Assembly (NCBI GenBank): GCA_933207985.1
Contig: OW240913.1
Span: forward strand, 360,992,904-361,056,903
Source of the DNA: Pelobates cultripes
Lineage: Eukaryota; Chordata; Amphibia; Anura; Pelobatidae
DNA: 64,000 bases
Reading direction: 5' to 3'
The translations under genes were made by a program, and so were the position numbers. Below the pieces are notes generated by a model. That model did no database searches. It was not told where the DNA came from and worked only from the letters and a program-made list of their open reading frames with translations. Shown here piece after piece: positions 36,901 to 51,900 of the stretch (positions are counted from its first letter, which is position 1; every line of letters starts with the position of its first letter).

Positions 36901-39900
36901 GTCACATACTTAAAAAATCCTGAGGCTGAGAGACTCACTCTGTCCACGTAAGCAGCCATTACCTAGAAGTAAGCCAAAAACCCACACGAGAAAATGTTAC
37001 CATATAAAAATACCAAGGACCGTATAGCTAAGTCTATAAGGGTCATTATTCCGCCAGATTTTATTTCAATAATAAAAAGTTTTTTAAAAGGTTGGATATA
37101 GTGAAATAACCATGCTTATATTGTAACTTGTTTGTTAATATTTTGGAATATCATATATATCTTAATGATGAATGACAAATATGGGATAGCCAAGGGTGTT
37201 CCGATAATAATTTATTTTACTGGCCTTTGGACAGGCTGATATCCTTGCACACTCTGGGGTAAGTGATGTCTGGATTTAGCATGAACTTCAGATAACGGCA
37301 AAAATCATTTAAGAGAGGTATCTAGGGATGTAAGTGACGGTTCTGTTTTTTCAGAGCATCGTCCATCTATACAAGACCAAGTGAAGGTATATGTAAGTAC
37401 ATACCCAATCCTCCCATGTCCCAGAAGGTTTTGACTGTTTATAAGGTTCCAACCGTTTCAGGAGTTTCTGACAAGCATTCTAAGTGGAGAAAAAATTATT
37501 AATACAGCTGACTTTGTAGGGCAATAACCTAATCAATAAATGGGTAGGTGTCAGGTTGGTCTAAAACAAATTTGGGGTTAGCTCTAATACAGAATATTGG
37601 AGTTTACAGTGAGGGAAAAAAGTTTTTGATATTAAAGTATATATATTTTGAACGAAGAAATGATCAGTCTATAATTTTAATGGTAGGTGTAATTTAACAG
37701 TAAGAGACAGAATAACCACAAAAATAAAAATCCAGAAAAACACATGTCAAAAACATTTCTGGCTTCCAGGTGTCTTTTATACAGGTAATGAGCTGAGATT
37801 AGGAGCACTCTCTGAAAGGGAGTGCTCCTAATCTCACCTTGTTACCTGTATAAAAGACACCTGTCCATAGAAGCAATCAATTAATCAGATTCCAAACTCT
37901 CTACCATGGCCAACACCAAAGAGCTGTCCAAGGATGTCAGGGACAAGATTGTAGACATACACAAGGCTGGAATGGGCTACAAGACCATCGCCAAGCAGCT
38001 TGGTGAGAAGGTGACAACAGTTGGTGCGATTATTTGCAAATGGAAGAAACACAAAATAACTGTCAGTCTCCCTCGGTCTGGTGCTCCATGCAAGATCTCA
38101 CCTCGTGGAGTTTCAACGATCACTAGAACGGTAAGGAATAAGCCCAGAACTACACGGGCGGATCTTCTTAATGATCTCAAGGCAGCTGGGACCATAGGCA
38201 TCAAGAAAACAATTGGTAACACACTATGCCGTGAAGGATTGAAATCCTGCAGAGCCTGCAAGGTCCCCCTGCTCAAGAAAGCACATGTACTGGCCCATCT
38301 GAAGTTTGCCAATGAACATCTGAATGACTCAGAGAACTGGGTGAAAGTGTTGTTGTGAGATGAGACCAAAATCAAGCTCTTTGACATCAACTCAACTCGC
38401 CGTGTTTGGGTGAGAACCTCCTTCCCTCAGCCAGGGCATTGAAAATGGGTCATGGATGGGTATTCCAGCATGACAATGACCCAAAACACATAGCCAAGGC
38501 AACATAGAAACATAGAATGTGATGGCAGATAAGAACCATTCGGCCCATCTAGTCTGCCCAATTTTCTAAATACTTTCATTAGTCCCTAGCCTTATCTTAT
38601 AGTTAGGATAACCTTATGCCTATCCCACGCATGCTTAAACTCCTTCACTGTGTTAACCTCTACCATTTCAGCTGGAAGGCTATTCCATGCATCCACTACC
38701 CTCTCAGTAAAGTAATACTTCCTGATATTATTTTTAAACCTTTGCCCCTCTAATTTAAGACTATGTCCTCTTGTTGTGGTAGTTTTTCTTGTTTTAAATA
38801 TAGTCTCCTCCTTTACTGTGTTGATTCCCTTTATGTATTTAAATGTTTCTATCATATCCCCTCTGTCTTGTCTTTCCTCCAAGCTATACATGTTAAGTTC
38901 CTTTAACCTTTCCTTCTAAGTTTTATCCTGCAATCTATGAACCAGTTTAGTAGCCCTTCTCTGAACTCTCTCTCGATATCCTTCTGGAGATACGGTCTTC
39001 AGTACTGTGTACAATACTCCAAGTGAGGTCTCACCAGTGTTCTGTACAATGGCATGAGCACTTCCCTCTTTCTACTGTTAATACCTCTCCCTATACAACC
39101 AAGCATTCTGCTAGCATTTCCTGCTGCTCTATTACATTGTCTGCCTACCTTTAAGTAATCAGAAATAATCACCCTAAATCCCTTTCCTCAGATGTTCGGT
39201 TATGACTCTTTTAAATATTCTGTACCCTGCCCTTGGGATGCATTATCTTGCACTTATTCACATTAAATGTCAGTTGCCACAACTCTGACCATTTTTCTAG
39301 TTTACCTAAATTATTTGCCATTTGGCTTATCCCTCCTGGAACATCAACCCTGTTACATATCTTAGTATCATCAGCAAAAAGACATACCTTACCATCAAGA
39401 CCTTCTGCAATATCACTAATAAAAATCTTAAAGAGAATGGGTCCAAGTACAGATCCCTGAGGTACCCCACTGGTGATAAGCCCAAGCTTCGAATATACTC
39501 CATTGACTACAACCCTCTGTTGCCTGTCACTCAGCCACTGCCTTACCCATTCAACAATATTGGAATCCAAACTTAAAGATTGCAATTTATTGATAAGCCT
39601 TCTATGTGTAACAGTGTCAAAAGCCTTACTGAAATCTAGGTAAGCAATGTCTACTGCATCACCCTGATCTATAATTTTAGTTACCCAATCAAAAAAATCA
39701 ATAAGATTTGTTTGGCATGATCTCCCTGAAGTAAACCCATGTTGTCTCTGATCTTGAAATCCATGTGTTTTTAGATGTTCAAAAATCCTATACTTTAACA
39801 TGGTTTCCATCACTTTCCCCACTACTGAAGCCTATAGTTGCCCGACTCCTCCCTATTACCTTTCTTGTGAATGGGCACAACATTCGCTAGCTTCAGATCG

Positions 39901-42900
39901 TCTGTGACTACTCCTGTTAACAATGATTGGTTAAATAAATCTGTTAATGGTTTTTCTAGTACACCACTAAGCTCTTTTAAAAACTTTGGGTGTATTCCAT
40001 CAGGTCCCATTGACTTATTTGTCTTTACTTTTGACAGTTGAAATAGAACCTCATCTTCTGTAAACTCACGTGTAATAAATGGCTCATTTGTCCTTTTTCC
40101 TAACTGAGGTCCTTTTCCTTAATTTTCATCTGTAAATACTGAACAAAAATATTAATTGAGGTAGTCAGCTAGACCTTTATCCTCTTCTACATACCTTCCT
40201 TCTTTTGTTTTTAATCTAACAACTTTCCTTTTCTCATTTATGTATCTAAAAAATGTTTTGTCCCCCTTTTTTACTGACTGTGCTATTTTCTCTTCTGTGT
40301 GTGATTTGGAAGCTCTTATAACATGCTTAGCCTCTTTCTGCCTAATCTTATAAATCATTCTGTCTTCCTCACTCTGGATTTTTTATAATTACTAAATACA
40401 AATTTTTTGGTTTTTACTATTTTGGCCACATCTGCAGAGTACCACAGTGGTTTCTTGAATTTTTTGCTTTTACTGACAAGTCTAATGCAAATTTCTGTTG
40501 CCTTCAGCAGTGCAACTGTTAAATAATCCCATTTCTCTTGGACCCCAGTTAAATTGCTCCAGTCTGATAATGACTCCTTTACAACATAGGAGTGGCTAAA
40601 GAAGAAGCCACTCCTATGGCTCCAGACCTTAATCCCATAGAAAATCTGTGGAGGGAGCTGAAGGTTCAAGTTGCCAAACGTTTGTCTTGAAACCATAAGA
40701 GACTTGGAGAGGATCTGAAAAGAGGAGTGGGACAAAATCCCCCCTGAGATGTATGCAAACCTAATGGCCAACTATAACAAATGTCTGTCCTCTGTGACTG
40801 CCAACAAGGGTTTGGCCACCAAGTACTAAGTTGACATGCACATTGACATGCAAAGCAATGTATATCTTTTTTGACATGCGTTTTTCTGGATTTATTTATT
40901 TTTTTTGGTTATTTGTCTCTTACTGTTAAAATACACCTACCATTAAAATATTACACTGATCATTTCTATGTCAGTGGACAAACGTTAAAAATCAATTTCC
41001 CTCACTGTATATCTTCCCTGAGGATGAGATGATATAGTTGACACCTTGACATTTACTTATTATATTCCATGTGCTTTCTTATTACACTGCTGGCTACATG
41101 TGGCCTGGGTGGTGGGGCGAGGGACAATACAAACAAAAAGGCCATCTTGAGGTCGAACCATTGTCTCACCACACTCCGCCCCCTTTCTTCATTTTATATT
41201 GAGTTTTTTATACTAATACTGCATTAAATGTATTACATTAATAACAAAAGAATATGGTTTCATAATGTATACTAGCGGCCTGGTCCTCCCTTCCCCCTCT
41301 GGCCAGCCCTCCCATGATCACACATTTACATGCAATTAAAAATTAAAAAAACATTTTGTATTCCTCTTTATGATACACATGCACAATTAAAGAAAACATT
41401 CTATAAATATATATACACACATACATTAAACAATACTATTAAATATTGCCCTTTTGCATCCCTCCATTTACAATAAGTGCACATTTTCAGCATCTCTATA
41501 TAATTTATCACACACGTCACATTCATTAATTGATAGATAGAGAGAGCCTCACATAAACCGCCATCCCGTTGAGGTCAGAGCTGGCCGATGCAGCAGTAGG
41601 AGATGTATTGGGGACTGTATTGGTGCTCGTCTCACTTATAAATACTTTTGAAGTTGGTATTTTCAAAGTTTTGCTGGCGACCTACAATAAAAAAACAATA
41701 ATTTGCAACACTGGAAATGCCAAGTGCAGATATAACCTATAACAGCACTTTATTTATTTATATTGTTTCCAATGCCAGAGTAAGTCTTGCGCAGTTCAAT
41801 CTCAGATCTGTGATAGAGCTACTGTTGACACTCACATGTTAAGGCGCCAAATGTGAACATTTATAGTGTTAAAACCACAATTTAGGTGACTTGTCCCTCC
41901 TTAACTCCCTTGGAAGGGATTAAAACTCACCTTATTTCAGGAGCCTGTCCTGTCCACCGGTGCTGACCCCGCCCCTGATCCACCTCCTTGGTGACATCAG
42001 CCAATCCAATGCTTTCCCATTGGCTGAAATTGACAAGGAGGTGAGATGGGGGTGGGGCCAAACATAGTTTTGGCCAGTAAGCGTCTCCATGCAAAGCTGA
42101 ACAGCAGTGCTGCCTATGTGCAGCACTGCCCTAGGAAGCACTTCCAGTGGCCATCTGAGGAGTGGCCACTAGGAGGTGTCCCTAGGGGGCAATGTTTCTC
42201 TGAAAAGGCAGTGTTTGCATGAAAATGCTTGAAGGGAATGATTATATTCACCAGAACAACTACATTAAACTGTAGTTGACTATATTATGTCAGGGTATTT
42301 ATATCGGCAGACATCTTGTGCTATGATAGAAACTAAAAGTGTATATTCTGAGTCACTCTGAACAGACCAGACTCCATTTTGTTATTTCAAGTTAACAAAG
42401 AGACACAGTATTTCTTTCTGTAAGACTGGCCTCTTTGCCAGAGCTAAGGAATGCATAGCATAGTATAAACAAGTGATAAGAAGAATATAATCAAATCTAA
42501 ACCCAGACAATTGTGACAGAGAAGATTAAATAATTTAATATTTAACTGTCTATATATATAAGGTACCATTGTATGGAAAAGGGTAAACTTAGTTCATGAT
42601 CTGTCATATCAGAAATTATGGCAGGAATTGCAGACGCTAAGTCTGGACAAAATTTAAGAAACCCATTTGAAATTTTAAGTTATAGCCACTATCTAGATAG
42701 GCCAAAATGACGTCAAAATAGCCACCAGGAAAAGTTAACTCTTTCCTGGATAGGTATGTTTAGTGGGACAAGACTGCCCTCTATAGACCAAATAACTAAT
42801 TTGCGATCTGGAAGATAACCACACCTCTAGTGCTTCTATTGGGTTATCAACTGATGACGTACAGAGAGTATGGCCCTTTAAAAGTTAAGACAAAGGGAAG

Positions 42901-45900
42901 ATAGAGATATACGAGAGAGGAGGCAGATGCAAGATATGCAAAGGAGAGGAGAGAGGAATTGGAAGTTTGGGGACTCCAACTCGGACAACATCTGAGACTA
43001 ACACTCTACTCCTAAAACTCTAACACTTAGAATTTACTGACTTTCTAACCAACACCTCCATGCAGAGAGACTACCAATCGGATGAAATATCTACTCAACT
43101 GGTAATTATACTGGTTTCATTTAATTAAATTAAATTAATTAAAATGTATTAATAGCATTATATATGACTGGATAAAGCACGGTCAGATTTCCATATTAAG
43201 AAATCTTAGTTAACTAAGAATATATAGTTATAAATATTCCATTCTGCAGGTGGAATTAAGAATAATTATATATTGATGTGATATTATCACGTGTTAGCAT
43301 ACCGCTGTTTTTATCCAGGTGTATTGATTTGCTCTAAATTAAGATAGATATCTTTTAGACAAATTAAAAATCTGCTTATATAATGGTAAATTCTCTTATT
43401 GGATGATTTTAAGAAAATTACTAATGAACTGGTTTAAATGTTATTTTATTTAAAAATTACATAAGAATAGATCTTAACTACCTAGGAGATCTAGCCAGCA
43501 TTGAAAGGGTTATTCTAACTGTCGGCTAAACTTTACGACCTCACGCTGCACTTTGAGGAATTCTGTTCTTCGCTGTGAAAAGTTTCACTTTCAATCTGTG
43601 TAAGGATACCTCATAAATCGTCAAAGTCTTGACAGGAAATGCTATTTAGCCATTGTAACGTAATACCCATTTCTTTGTATTGCATATAATTTTGTACTGG
43701 ATATTCATTGGTTATTGTCATGCATGTTACATAATATTATTTGTTAATTATTGATTATCATAAATAAAATCTATTTTTATACATTGTGATTATTTATATG
43801 AAATACTTTTCACTTAACACGATAAACGTTCTTTGGGATCTGAGAATTGAATTAGTGGGCAATTCTCACTGTTACTATTATTATCCCATAAATATCCCCA
43901 CAATTGTCCCTTTAAACTAATCAATCAATAATTCAGACACTGAGTTACATATACTCATATCTAATCTCAGCATGGTTAGAGATGGATGCAGTCTTTATCG
44001 CTGTAACAATGGCAGAACGATCATAACACCAGTCCATGCTCTTGGCCACCATGCATTAAATGTATCTCTGTTACACACCTGGATCATCTTGGTGTGAAGT
44101 CCCTGACCCATTTCAGTCCCCCCGTGAGTAAGCAAAACGGACCCATCCGTGTACACATGGACCAACGCTCCGGCCTGTAACAAGAATAAATAAACATTAC
44201 ACATGTTAACAGCCGCACAGTACGAATCCACTGACACAGAAATGTCCTTAGAATGGAAAAAAATAAATTTTACATTTATTTAATTTTATGATAGCAAAAA
44301 AGATATCTACAGTAAGTTTTAATACTTTCAAACGTTAAATAAGTGTTCGTTTATTTTTATCCATATATTTTATTTCTTTAACCTGACATTTGCACTAGTA
44401 AAGGGGTACCATCACCTATTTGCTGAATGCATATTATAAAAGCAAACAACCAAGATTGGCCTGTACTGTCCTGTTTTCTAAAATGATTGGGTAGTCATGG
44501 AGTGAAGTCTGACCCCTTTAAACTTAGTGTTGTACTAAATACACCTATATATAGATTGAGGAGTTGAAAATGTTCCAACCGCTCATTAGGTCAGAGGTTA
44601 AATATACAGATAGAGTGCAAAAAGTCAGGGGACAGAGTCAAATTGTAAGGGTGAAGTCTAGTGCCTCATTATCATTCCTGCCCTTCAGAAGATTGATCTA
44701 TCTATCTATCTACCTACCATCTATCTACCTATCTACCAACTATCTATCTATCTAGCTACCTACCTACCATCTATCTACCTACCTACCATCTACCTACCTA
44801 CCTACCTACCATCTACCGACCTACCTACCTACCATCTACCTACCTACCATCTAACATCTACCTACCTACCATCTACCGACCTACCTACCTACCATCTACC
44901 TACCTACCATCTATCATCTACCTACCTACCTGTCTGTCTGTCTGTAACATACGTATAGGCTTAATCAAACTAAGGGAAGCTGTGTAGAGGAAAATTACAA
45001 AGTATAGTGCTGTTTAATTAAGCTGATTTATGAGTAAAGTGTGGTGGGTGGATACCTGGACACATTTATAATGTACAAATATACATTCAGTAGATAAAGA
45101 AGGAAAATGTTAGCAAACCTGGTTCAGTAAGGTAAGAGTAAAACTTATTCCGAACATTGTGGGAGTAATGGCAATACCTCTCTTCTTCCAGCGGTGCTGC
45201 CTGCAACAAAACAATCGTTATACAGACAGACACACGGACGGAATTCTATACATGTCCTCTAATGATTTATAAGAGACACCAAAAAAGCTACTTCGATAAT
45301 TCTTGGCATTTCTTCCATTTCTTTCTTTCCACTATTACAAAGAGATACTGTTCCGAATTTAAAGAAATAATGAACCAATTTAAGATTACCTCCTTAAAGG
45401 GTTACTCCAGGAATCATATCTGCTACAGCCCGGTATGTAGATATGTTGCCAGGAGTACTATGACTACTGAAGGGGTCCTGATGCTTGGAGTAAACCTTTA
45501 ATTAAAAAAATACTGTTTTTTTAGAAAAATATGCCATCAATTTAAAAATTGACCGTCCGTAGTTGAGATACGATCCCCGATGTAAAGTGATGCTCCCCTC
45601 ACATTTGGGAGTTTATACACTGAGCTGGGGGAATTGTACAGAATTGCCAAAGGAATCATCAAGGTATTCCACCACTTAGGTTAAAATACCTCGTTTGGGA
45701 AAAATTCACATCTTGGCTATTTTTGTCACCTTGACTACTTTGGCCTGAAATTTGCAATTTACGTTGTCATTTCTCCACAATTCCACGATTAATAAATAAA
45801 CCAGCAAGTGTTTCTTAATTAATTTGATAAATATTTTCAGAACGCTAAATAAAACATATAAATAGTGTTGAGGAACTGGAGACATTTAGTTGTCAATAAA

Positions 45901-48900
45901 CTTGTGCAAAACTTGGTTTGAAGTGGTTTGTCTGAATCAATTTCGTTTAACCCACACCGAATGTATAAATCTATTCGGCTTTACCTGTGGAGTCTTATAC
46001 AGATAACGTGTTAAGTAATGTCCGATTATCACCTGTTAAACTCTTCTATTGAAAGCTTCCTCTTGTGATAGTCAGAGTTTTTTAGACATTCGTCCCAGCA
46101 CCTGTGTACAGTGAAACCTTCCAACTTTTGATTGTAATGGGTCAGGTCTCCTTCATTGAACAAGTTCAACTTTCTCACCTTAAATTAAAAAGACGTCAAA
46201 TGCAGATTGCTGAAATAAAATGTCAATGAATTATTTCCCAAAAATAATGTTGTTTGATTTTAATACGAGTGGAAGTTTATGTATGTGAATAAATTATGTT
46301 GGTACCGTCTTAAAGGACCGCTATAGGCACCCAGACCACTTCAGCTCAATGAAGTGGTCTGGGTGCCAGGTCCCTCTAGTGTTAACCCTGCAGCTGAAAA
46401 CATAGCCGTTTCAGAGAAATGGCTATGTTTCACTGAGGGTTAATCCAGTCTCTAGTAGCTGTCTCACTGACAGCCGCTAGAGGCGCTTCCACGATTCTCA
46501 CTGTGAAAATCACAGTGAGAAGACGCTGGACATCCATAGGAAATCATTGAGTAATGCTTTCATATGGGCTGTTTGAACGCGTGCGGGCATGCGCATTCGG
46601 ATCTGACGTCGGCAGGGGGTGGAGTGCTCCCCAGCACAGAGGGAGCCTGGCGCTGGAGAAAGGTAAGTGGCTGACAGCCTAATGACCCTATAGTGCCAGT
46701 AAAACAAGTTTGTTTTCCTGGCACTATAGTGCTCCTTTAACTAGGGGAAAACAATCTAAAACAATAATTTAATACAATCTGTACAAATTAAAACCGATAT
46801 TCAATACAGGCTAGCATCCCCAGGAAAGAAAAGCCATGCATGTATAATCTGGGGATTACCCAATTAGTTTTAGAAGAGTTTCAATAAAGCAGTATTTGCA
46901 CCACCAGTGACTACCTAGGCCAGGGATAGGCAACCTTCGGCACTCCAGATGTTGTGGACTACATCCCCCATAATGCTCTCACACCCATAATGCTGGCAAA
47001 GCATCATGGGAGGTATAGTCCAAAACATCTGGAGTGCCGAAGGTTGCCTATGCCTGATCTAGGTCCTGCTTTATATCTAAAAAGTAGGTTTTCTGGAGTA
47101 ATGCGTCTGTGTTTACTGACCAAATTAATCTTTATATTAGCATCTCACATATCATGTTTACCAGCGGGCCCCAAAAAATATAAAATCCAGTACTATTCTG
47201 CTAGTAATAGTTACATGTAGCACAATCAATAAGTATATCATTTTTCTATTCTTCCTTCAGATAATTAGAATTTGTCACTCTTTTTGTTTCAGTTTGAACG
47301 TTATTCTTTGGTTTCAATGCTATGTAAATTGTAAATTGGAAAGAGATTATTTAAAAGAAACTCTACAATCCATATAAAAGAAACAATACTGTCACGGCTT
47401 CTATTTATTTTATATTAAACATTTGAAGAACTGAAATGAAGAATAGAAATCACACGTGGCAGGACTTTCCAAAATGTGTTCCCCAAAGTCCAGAAACACA
47501 TCCGAGTTTAAATGGCAAACAGTGCACATTGCTTAGTGCCAAATGGAGTTAATGATTAATTGAATATTCATTTGAAAACTCCTAAACACTATGGGGTTTA
47601 TAGCAGAGACATGACCAGAAAATTGCAAATTTCATGAAAAAATAACCCAATTCTCCAACTTCAATTTACAGATAAACTATTTTGCCTAAAATTTGCAATG
47701 ATCAAGTCCTTAATAACTCCCAATTTAGTGAGTGAAAATGTCATATTATTTTAGCCGTTTAGGATGTGACATCGATGAGCCTCCATTTATATGACTTACA
47801 TCTTCTGGTGGCAAACTGCATATCTGGGCAACGTCATTCATCCAACATTCTGCAATCATCATCGCCTGAGGTCCCCCGAAGCCGCGGAATGCCGTGTTAG
47901 AAGGTAAGTTAGTCCTACAAACGTATCCCGTGCCTCTAATGTTTGGAATTTTGTAGGAATTGGTCATGTGAAATAAAGTTCTATCCATTACCTGTATGAA
48001 AACAAACACCATCCATGTTACCGTAAGCTACCCATTTAAAAGCTGTAGCTGTTTCTAAATAAAAAAAAGTCTTACACTGCAGTTGCTGTTGATAAATTTA
48101 AAGTACCTTTGTTATCAAAATAAACCTTTTCTTATCAGCTTCCATATAGCAAATCCTTTGTCTGAATTTCTTGTTGTCAATAAATACATTAAGAAATATA
48201 GGGACTACTTCTGTATATATAGCAGCCAAGCCGATAGACTTTGACAACGTATAAATAAAAACAGTTACTGATCCTATATCCATGTTGGATTATTATGCAC
48301 AACAGAACTGCCCCGAGGAAGTCCCTGGTGGGTTGGAGCGCGTAGGACTTGTGGACACATACTACACCTGCTGTTGTATACTTATGTGGAAGTGAATAAA
48401 TCTGTTTTTTGCACTTTATCTTGTTTTTAATATATATTGTAGCACTTTGTCTCTCTTTTATCATATTACAATGAGACTGAATACAAAGCTGGGGAAGATA
48501 TCTGAATAAAAGTACCATTCTGAACGATCTCTTTTTGGCATACAGAACTTGACAATGGCCAGAGCCTAACAAAGGTTCTGAGTCAGATGCCAATCAAATT
48601 TACCCACAATCCATTAGTAAAATCAACTCTTAAAGTAGCATAAACAGCAGACATCATGGCCGAGTAAAATAAAATGGATGTTCCAGGTATCGAGACAAAG
48701 CAAGTGGAAAGTAGGGGAGTATAATAATTAAGGTACACGGGGCATAGGGAAGGAAACACAAAAGAATATAAAACATGTCAGAACCACTTAAAGTTTTCTC
48801 TGTAGTTTAGTGATAACCATAAAGATAATAGATGGAAGAGTTGGTGGTCTTGAGGGAAAGATCTCTGTCACTTTACCAGACTGCAGTGATTGAGATATAT

Positions 48901-51900
48901 GATGTCATATTATGAGACCCACCGGGTATGACTTAATACCCTGGCACAGTGATAAATTACAACTTTGTATATTTATGTCAAATTCTGGAACCCACCACTG
49001 AGCGACATAACGAATTGGGTGAAAAGATGACTGTGATGACGTATCATTAGACAACCATGAAGTATGTGAACAGAGGGTCCATGGCTAAATGAAAATACCC
49101 CTTGTTTCCTCTAGTATTATCAGGACAGCTTTATAGATATTAGGGTTATACTCTGATAAGCTTACCGCTTCCGAGAGATCCAACGTGTTGCCAGCATTTG
49201 AGTAGAAAGATACCTCTAAAGCAGTCACTTTCCCACTTTTCATGAATCCAACCTGCCGTGATAGAAGTTTGGTTAAGACATACAACGTCCATCACTGGGT
49301 GATATAATAAGGTGGTTTGGCTTGATGTGCTAAGCTGCGATAGGTTCAGGAAGTTTAATGATCTATATTACAGATCTATATTACAGAGTCTAGATACATA
49401 ACCGAGAGAGAGACTTTACACATACATGCCTCCCAACTGTCCTGATTTCGGCAGGACAGCCCTGATTTGATGGTCCTGTCCCGCCATGCCAACTTAGTTC
49501 CCTGGTGTCTCACTTTTAGGGGCCCCAAGAAACTATCCTTAACAAGCATAGTGCGAGCACATCATTAATCGCTGGAGTGGGGAGGTACGCACATGTTAGT
49601 AAATTACATAAATATTGCACAGGTTTTTTCGATGGAGGGACTGTTAACCTGGCGATTACTTACAAGGTTAGTCTAAAGCGGGAATTCTACGAGAATTTTA
49701 CATTTAAGGTCAAAATAGCCAAATTGGAAAAAGTCAGCTGGGATTTTAGTTTGGCTACTCTGGCTTTAAATGTAAAATTCACATGCAATTCTCACTTTAC
49801 TGAATAACTAGTTAGCGAGGGGCAGAAGTCAGTATAAGAAGTAGAAGCCCTGATGCAATATCTGGGTGAAATTGAAACAAAATAAAAATAAATTAAATAA
49901 ATCCAGTTACTTCTGAGCTACAATTCCTACCTGTTGGCTACCAAGAAATTCTGAACCTAAAATGCATTAAAGACTTGAAAGCCAAGCTTACATGAAAGTT
50001 CCGATTTGCGTTTTAGACATCTTGCGTTTACAAATGGTTAATTTGTTAAAATATTAGCAACATGTGATAATTGAACTAGTTTACAAAAAGGGATGAGAAA
50101 TATCAATGCAATATCATGACAGTTTATTTAGGTTTTATGCAGAAGGGTTACAAATAGATGTTTCAGTTTTCAGATTTCTTTAGAACTTCCTTTTGAAACA
50201 TTTAAGACGAAGGAAACAGTTATAAAAACACAACACATAGAGAAACAGGGTTACTTACTAAAAGGGGAATTGTCGTGAATTCAGTGTGAATTTAACATTT
50301 TAGATAAAATAGCTGAACTAGAAGCATATCCGACTAAGATAATATTTCCTTTTAAGCTGACATTCACTTTGAATTCCCAGTAATTCTACCTTTAGTAACT
50401 AACGCTGTAAGCGTACCTTATAGTGTCCCAGGTAGGGGTGTCGTCCACCCGTTATAAGCATGTCTTCATCTCGATCCAACATACATCTCACTGGCCGACC
50501 AGTCCTGTTTGAAAAAAATACACAGTCCTATAGAAATATCGCTCTTTACGCTAACCTGTCTACTAATTTAATCACATTATATATTTTTTATTATTTATTT
50601 TTTTATATGACAGATTACAGCTAATACATTTGAGCTTTAATATTCCATCAGGAGTTATTACATAACAGTTAAGGTACTTCTTGAACTCTAATCATAAACT
50701 TTAAGTAGACAGATTCTAATAACCATAATTACTCATAAAGCTAATTAAACAACAAAAAGAACACACACACAAAAAAAAGGGAGAACATTTTAGGCAGTTC
50801 TAAAAAGAGGCTTACTAAATGGCAGTACGCAAGAAAAAAAAAAGAAAAGCCCCGATTATACTGGGGTAATGAGTTTATGTGCCACACATCGACTTTTTAT
50901 TAAGCACGTAATAATCAATTAGTTCCCCTGGTCCTATACAATATAGAAAAAAGAGCCCAAACAGGATTCAATAAAGTTAAGTTAGGACCTAGGAAATTAT
51001 GTTAAGTTAAATGAGATATATTGAGTTTCAGTTACTGCATGGCGGTGGAGCATCCAGCTTAAAATAAAACAGTTAGATATGTTGAATATATATCATATGA
51101 CCCCTCGTTTCATTAGCCAAAGATTTATCCTTGGTTTCCATATTTTGAAATATATTTTCTTATTATTGTTAGAGCTAGGGTAAGGTTAGGGTTAGGGTAG
51201 GGTTAGTTTAGGGTAGGGTTAGGGGTAGGGGTAGGGGCAGGAGTAGGGTTAGGGTAGGGTTAGAGTTAGTGTTAGGGTAGGGTAGGGTAAGAGTTAGGGT
51301 AGGGTTAGGGGTAGGGTTAGGAGTAGGGTAGGCTTAGGGTAGGGTTAAAGTTAGGATTAGGGGTAGGGTTAGGTGCCTGTAGTGGCACTACAACCACTTA
51401 CACATCTATAGGGCTCCCAGTGCCAGGAATTAGCTTATTGATCGATCATTCATGTAATTTTCCATACCTCTCTTGTTTTGCCACATTTCAGAAATCCGAA
51501 GCACTTTGGCACTTCCGAAATTCGGCACTTCGGCAATTCGGGACTTTGGCAATTCAGAAGCATCCAAATGTCCGAATTGCCGAAATTCGGACGAATTTAC
51601 ATTCGGAACGAAACAAATTGTACATGTCTACTGATAATCTCCAGCGCCATGCAGCAACCTCATCATACCCAACCCTAATGGAAACTCACTTAATTGTGCT
51701 CCATAAAAAACATTAATATTACTGTACGAAATATACTTACTAAACAACAACAACAACAAAAAAAACACAAAAAACTAAACGGATAGGAAAAAAGCGATTT
51801 GAGATGGCAGGAGCAAATAAAGGCCAGCAAGAAAATCTGAGCACCTCTCGAGGGTTTAGTGACATTTAGAAGAAATTAGATAACCTCCCGAACCTTGTAA

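Larger units (their letters stand above)
37607..41007 (+). mobile_element. Tc1-family DNA transposon, dead, interrupted by a CR1 LINE
   Basis: Terminal CAGTGAGGGAAA at 37607 and TTTCCCTCACTG ending at 41007, each next to a TA target site. The inverted repeats run about 150 bases. Transposase begins [20 protein letters not shown] at 37906 with helix-turn-helix features ([20 protein letters not shown]). It reads to VKVLL and a TGA at 38356-38358, where active relatives have Trp before the DETK motif. Later pieces are [11 protein letters not shown] (second catalytic Asp, about 38465-38500) and, beyond the [19 protein letters not shown] (catalytic Glu, about 40618-40662). An internal deletion near 38410-38460 and further stops add to the damage. 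Confidence 0.93.

Noticed and set aside
37906..38390. Functional Tc1 transposase gene
   Set aside because: A stop replaces the conserved Trp before DETK, there is an internal deletion, and the CR1 insertion separates the catalytic residues.
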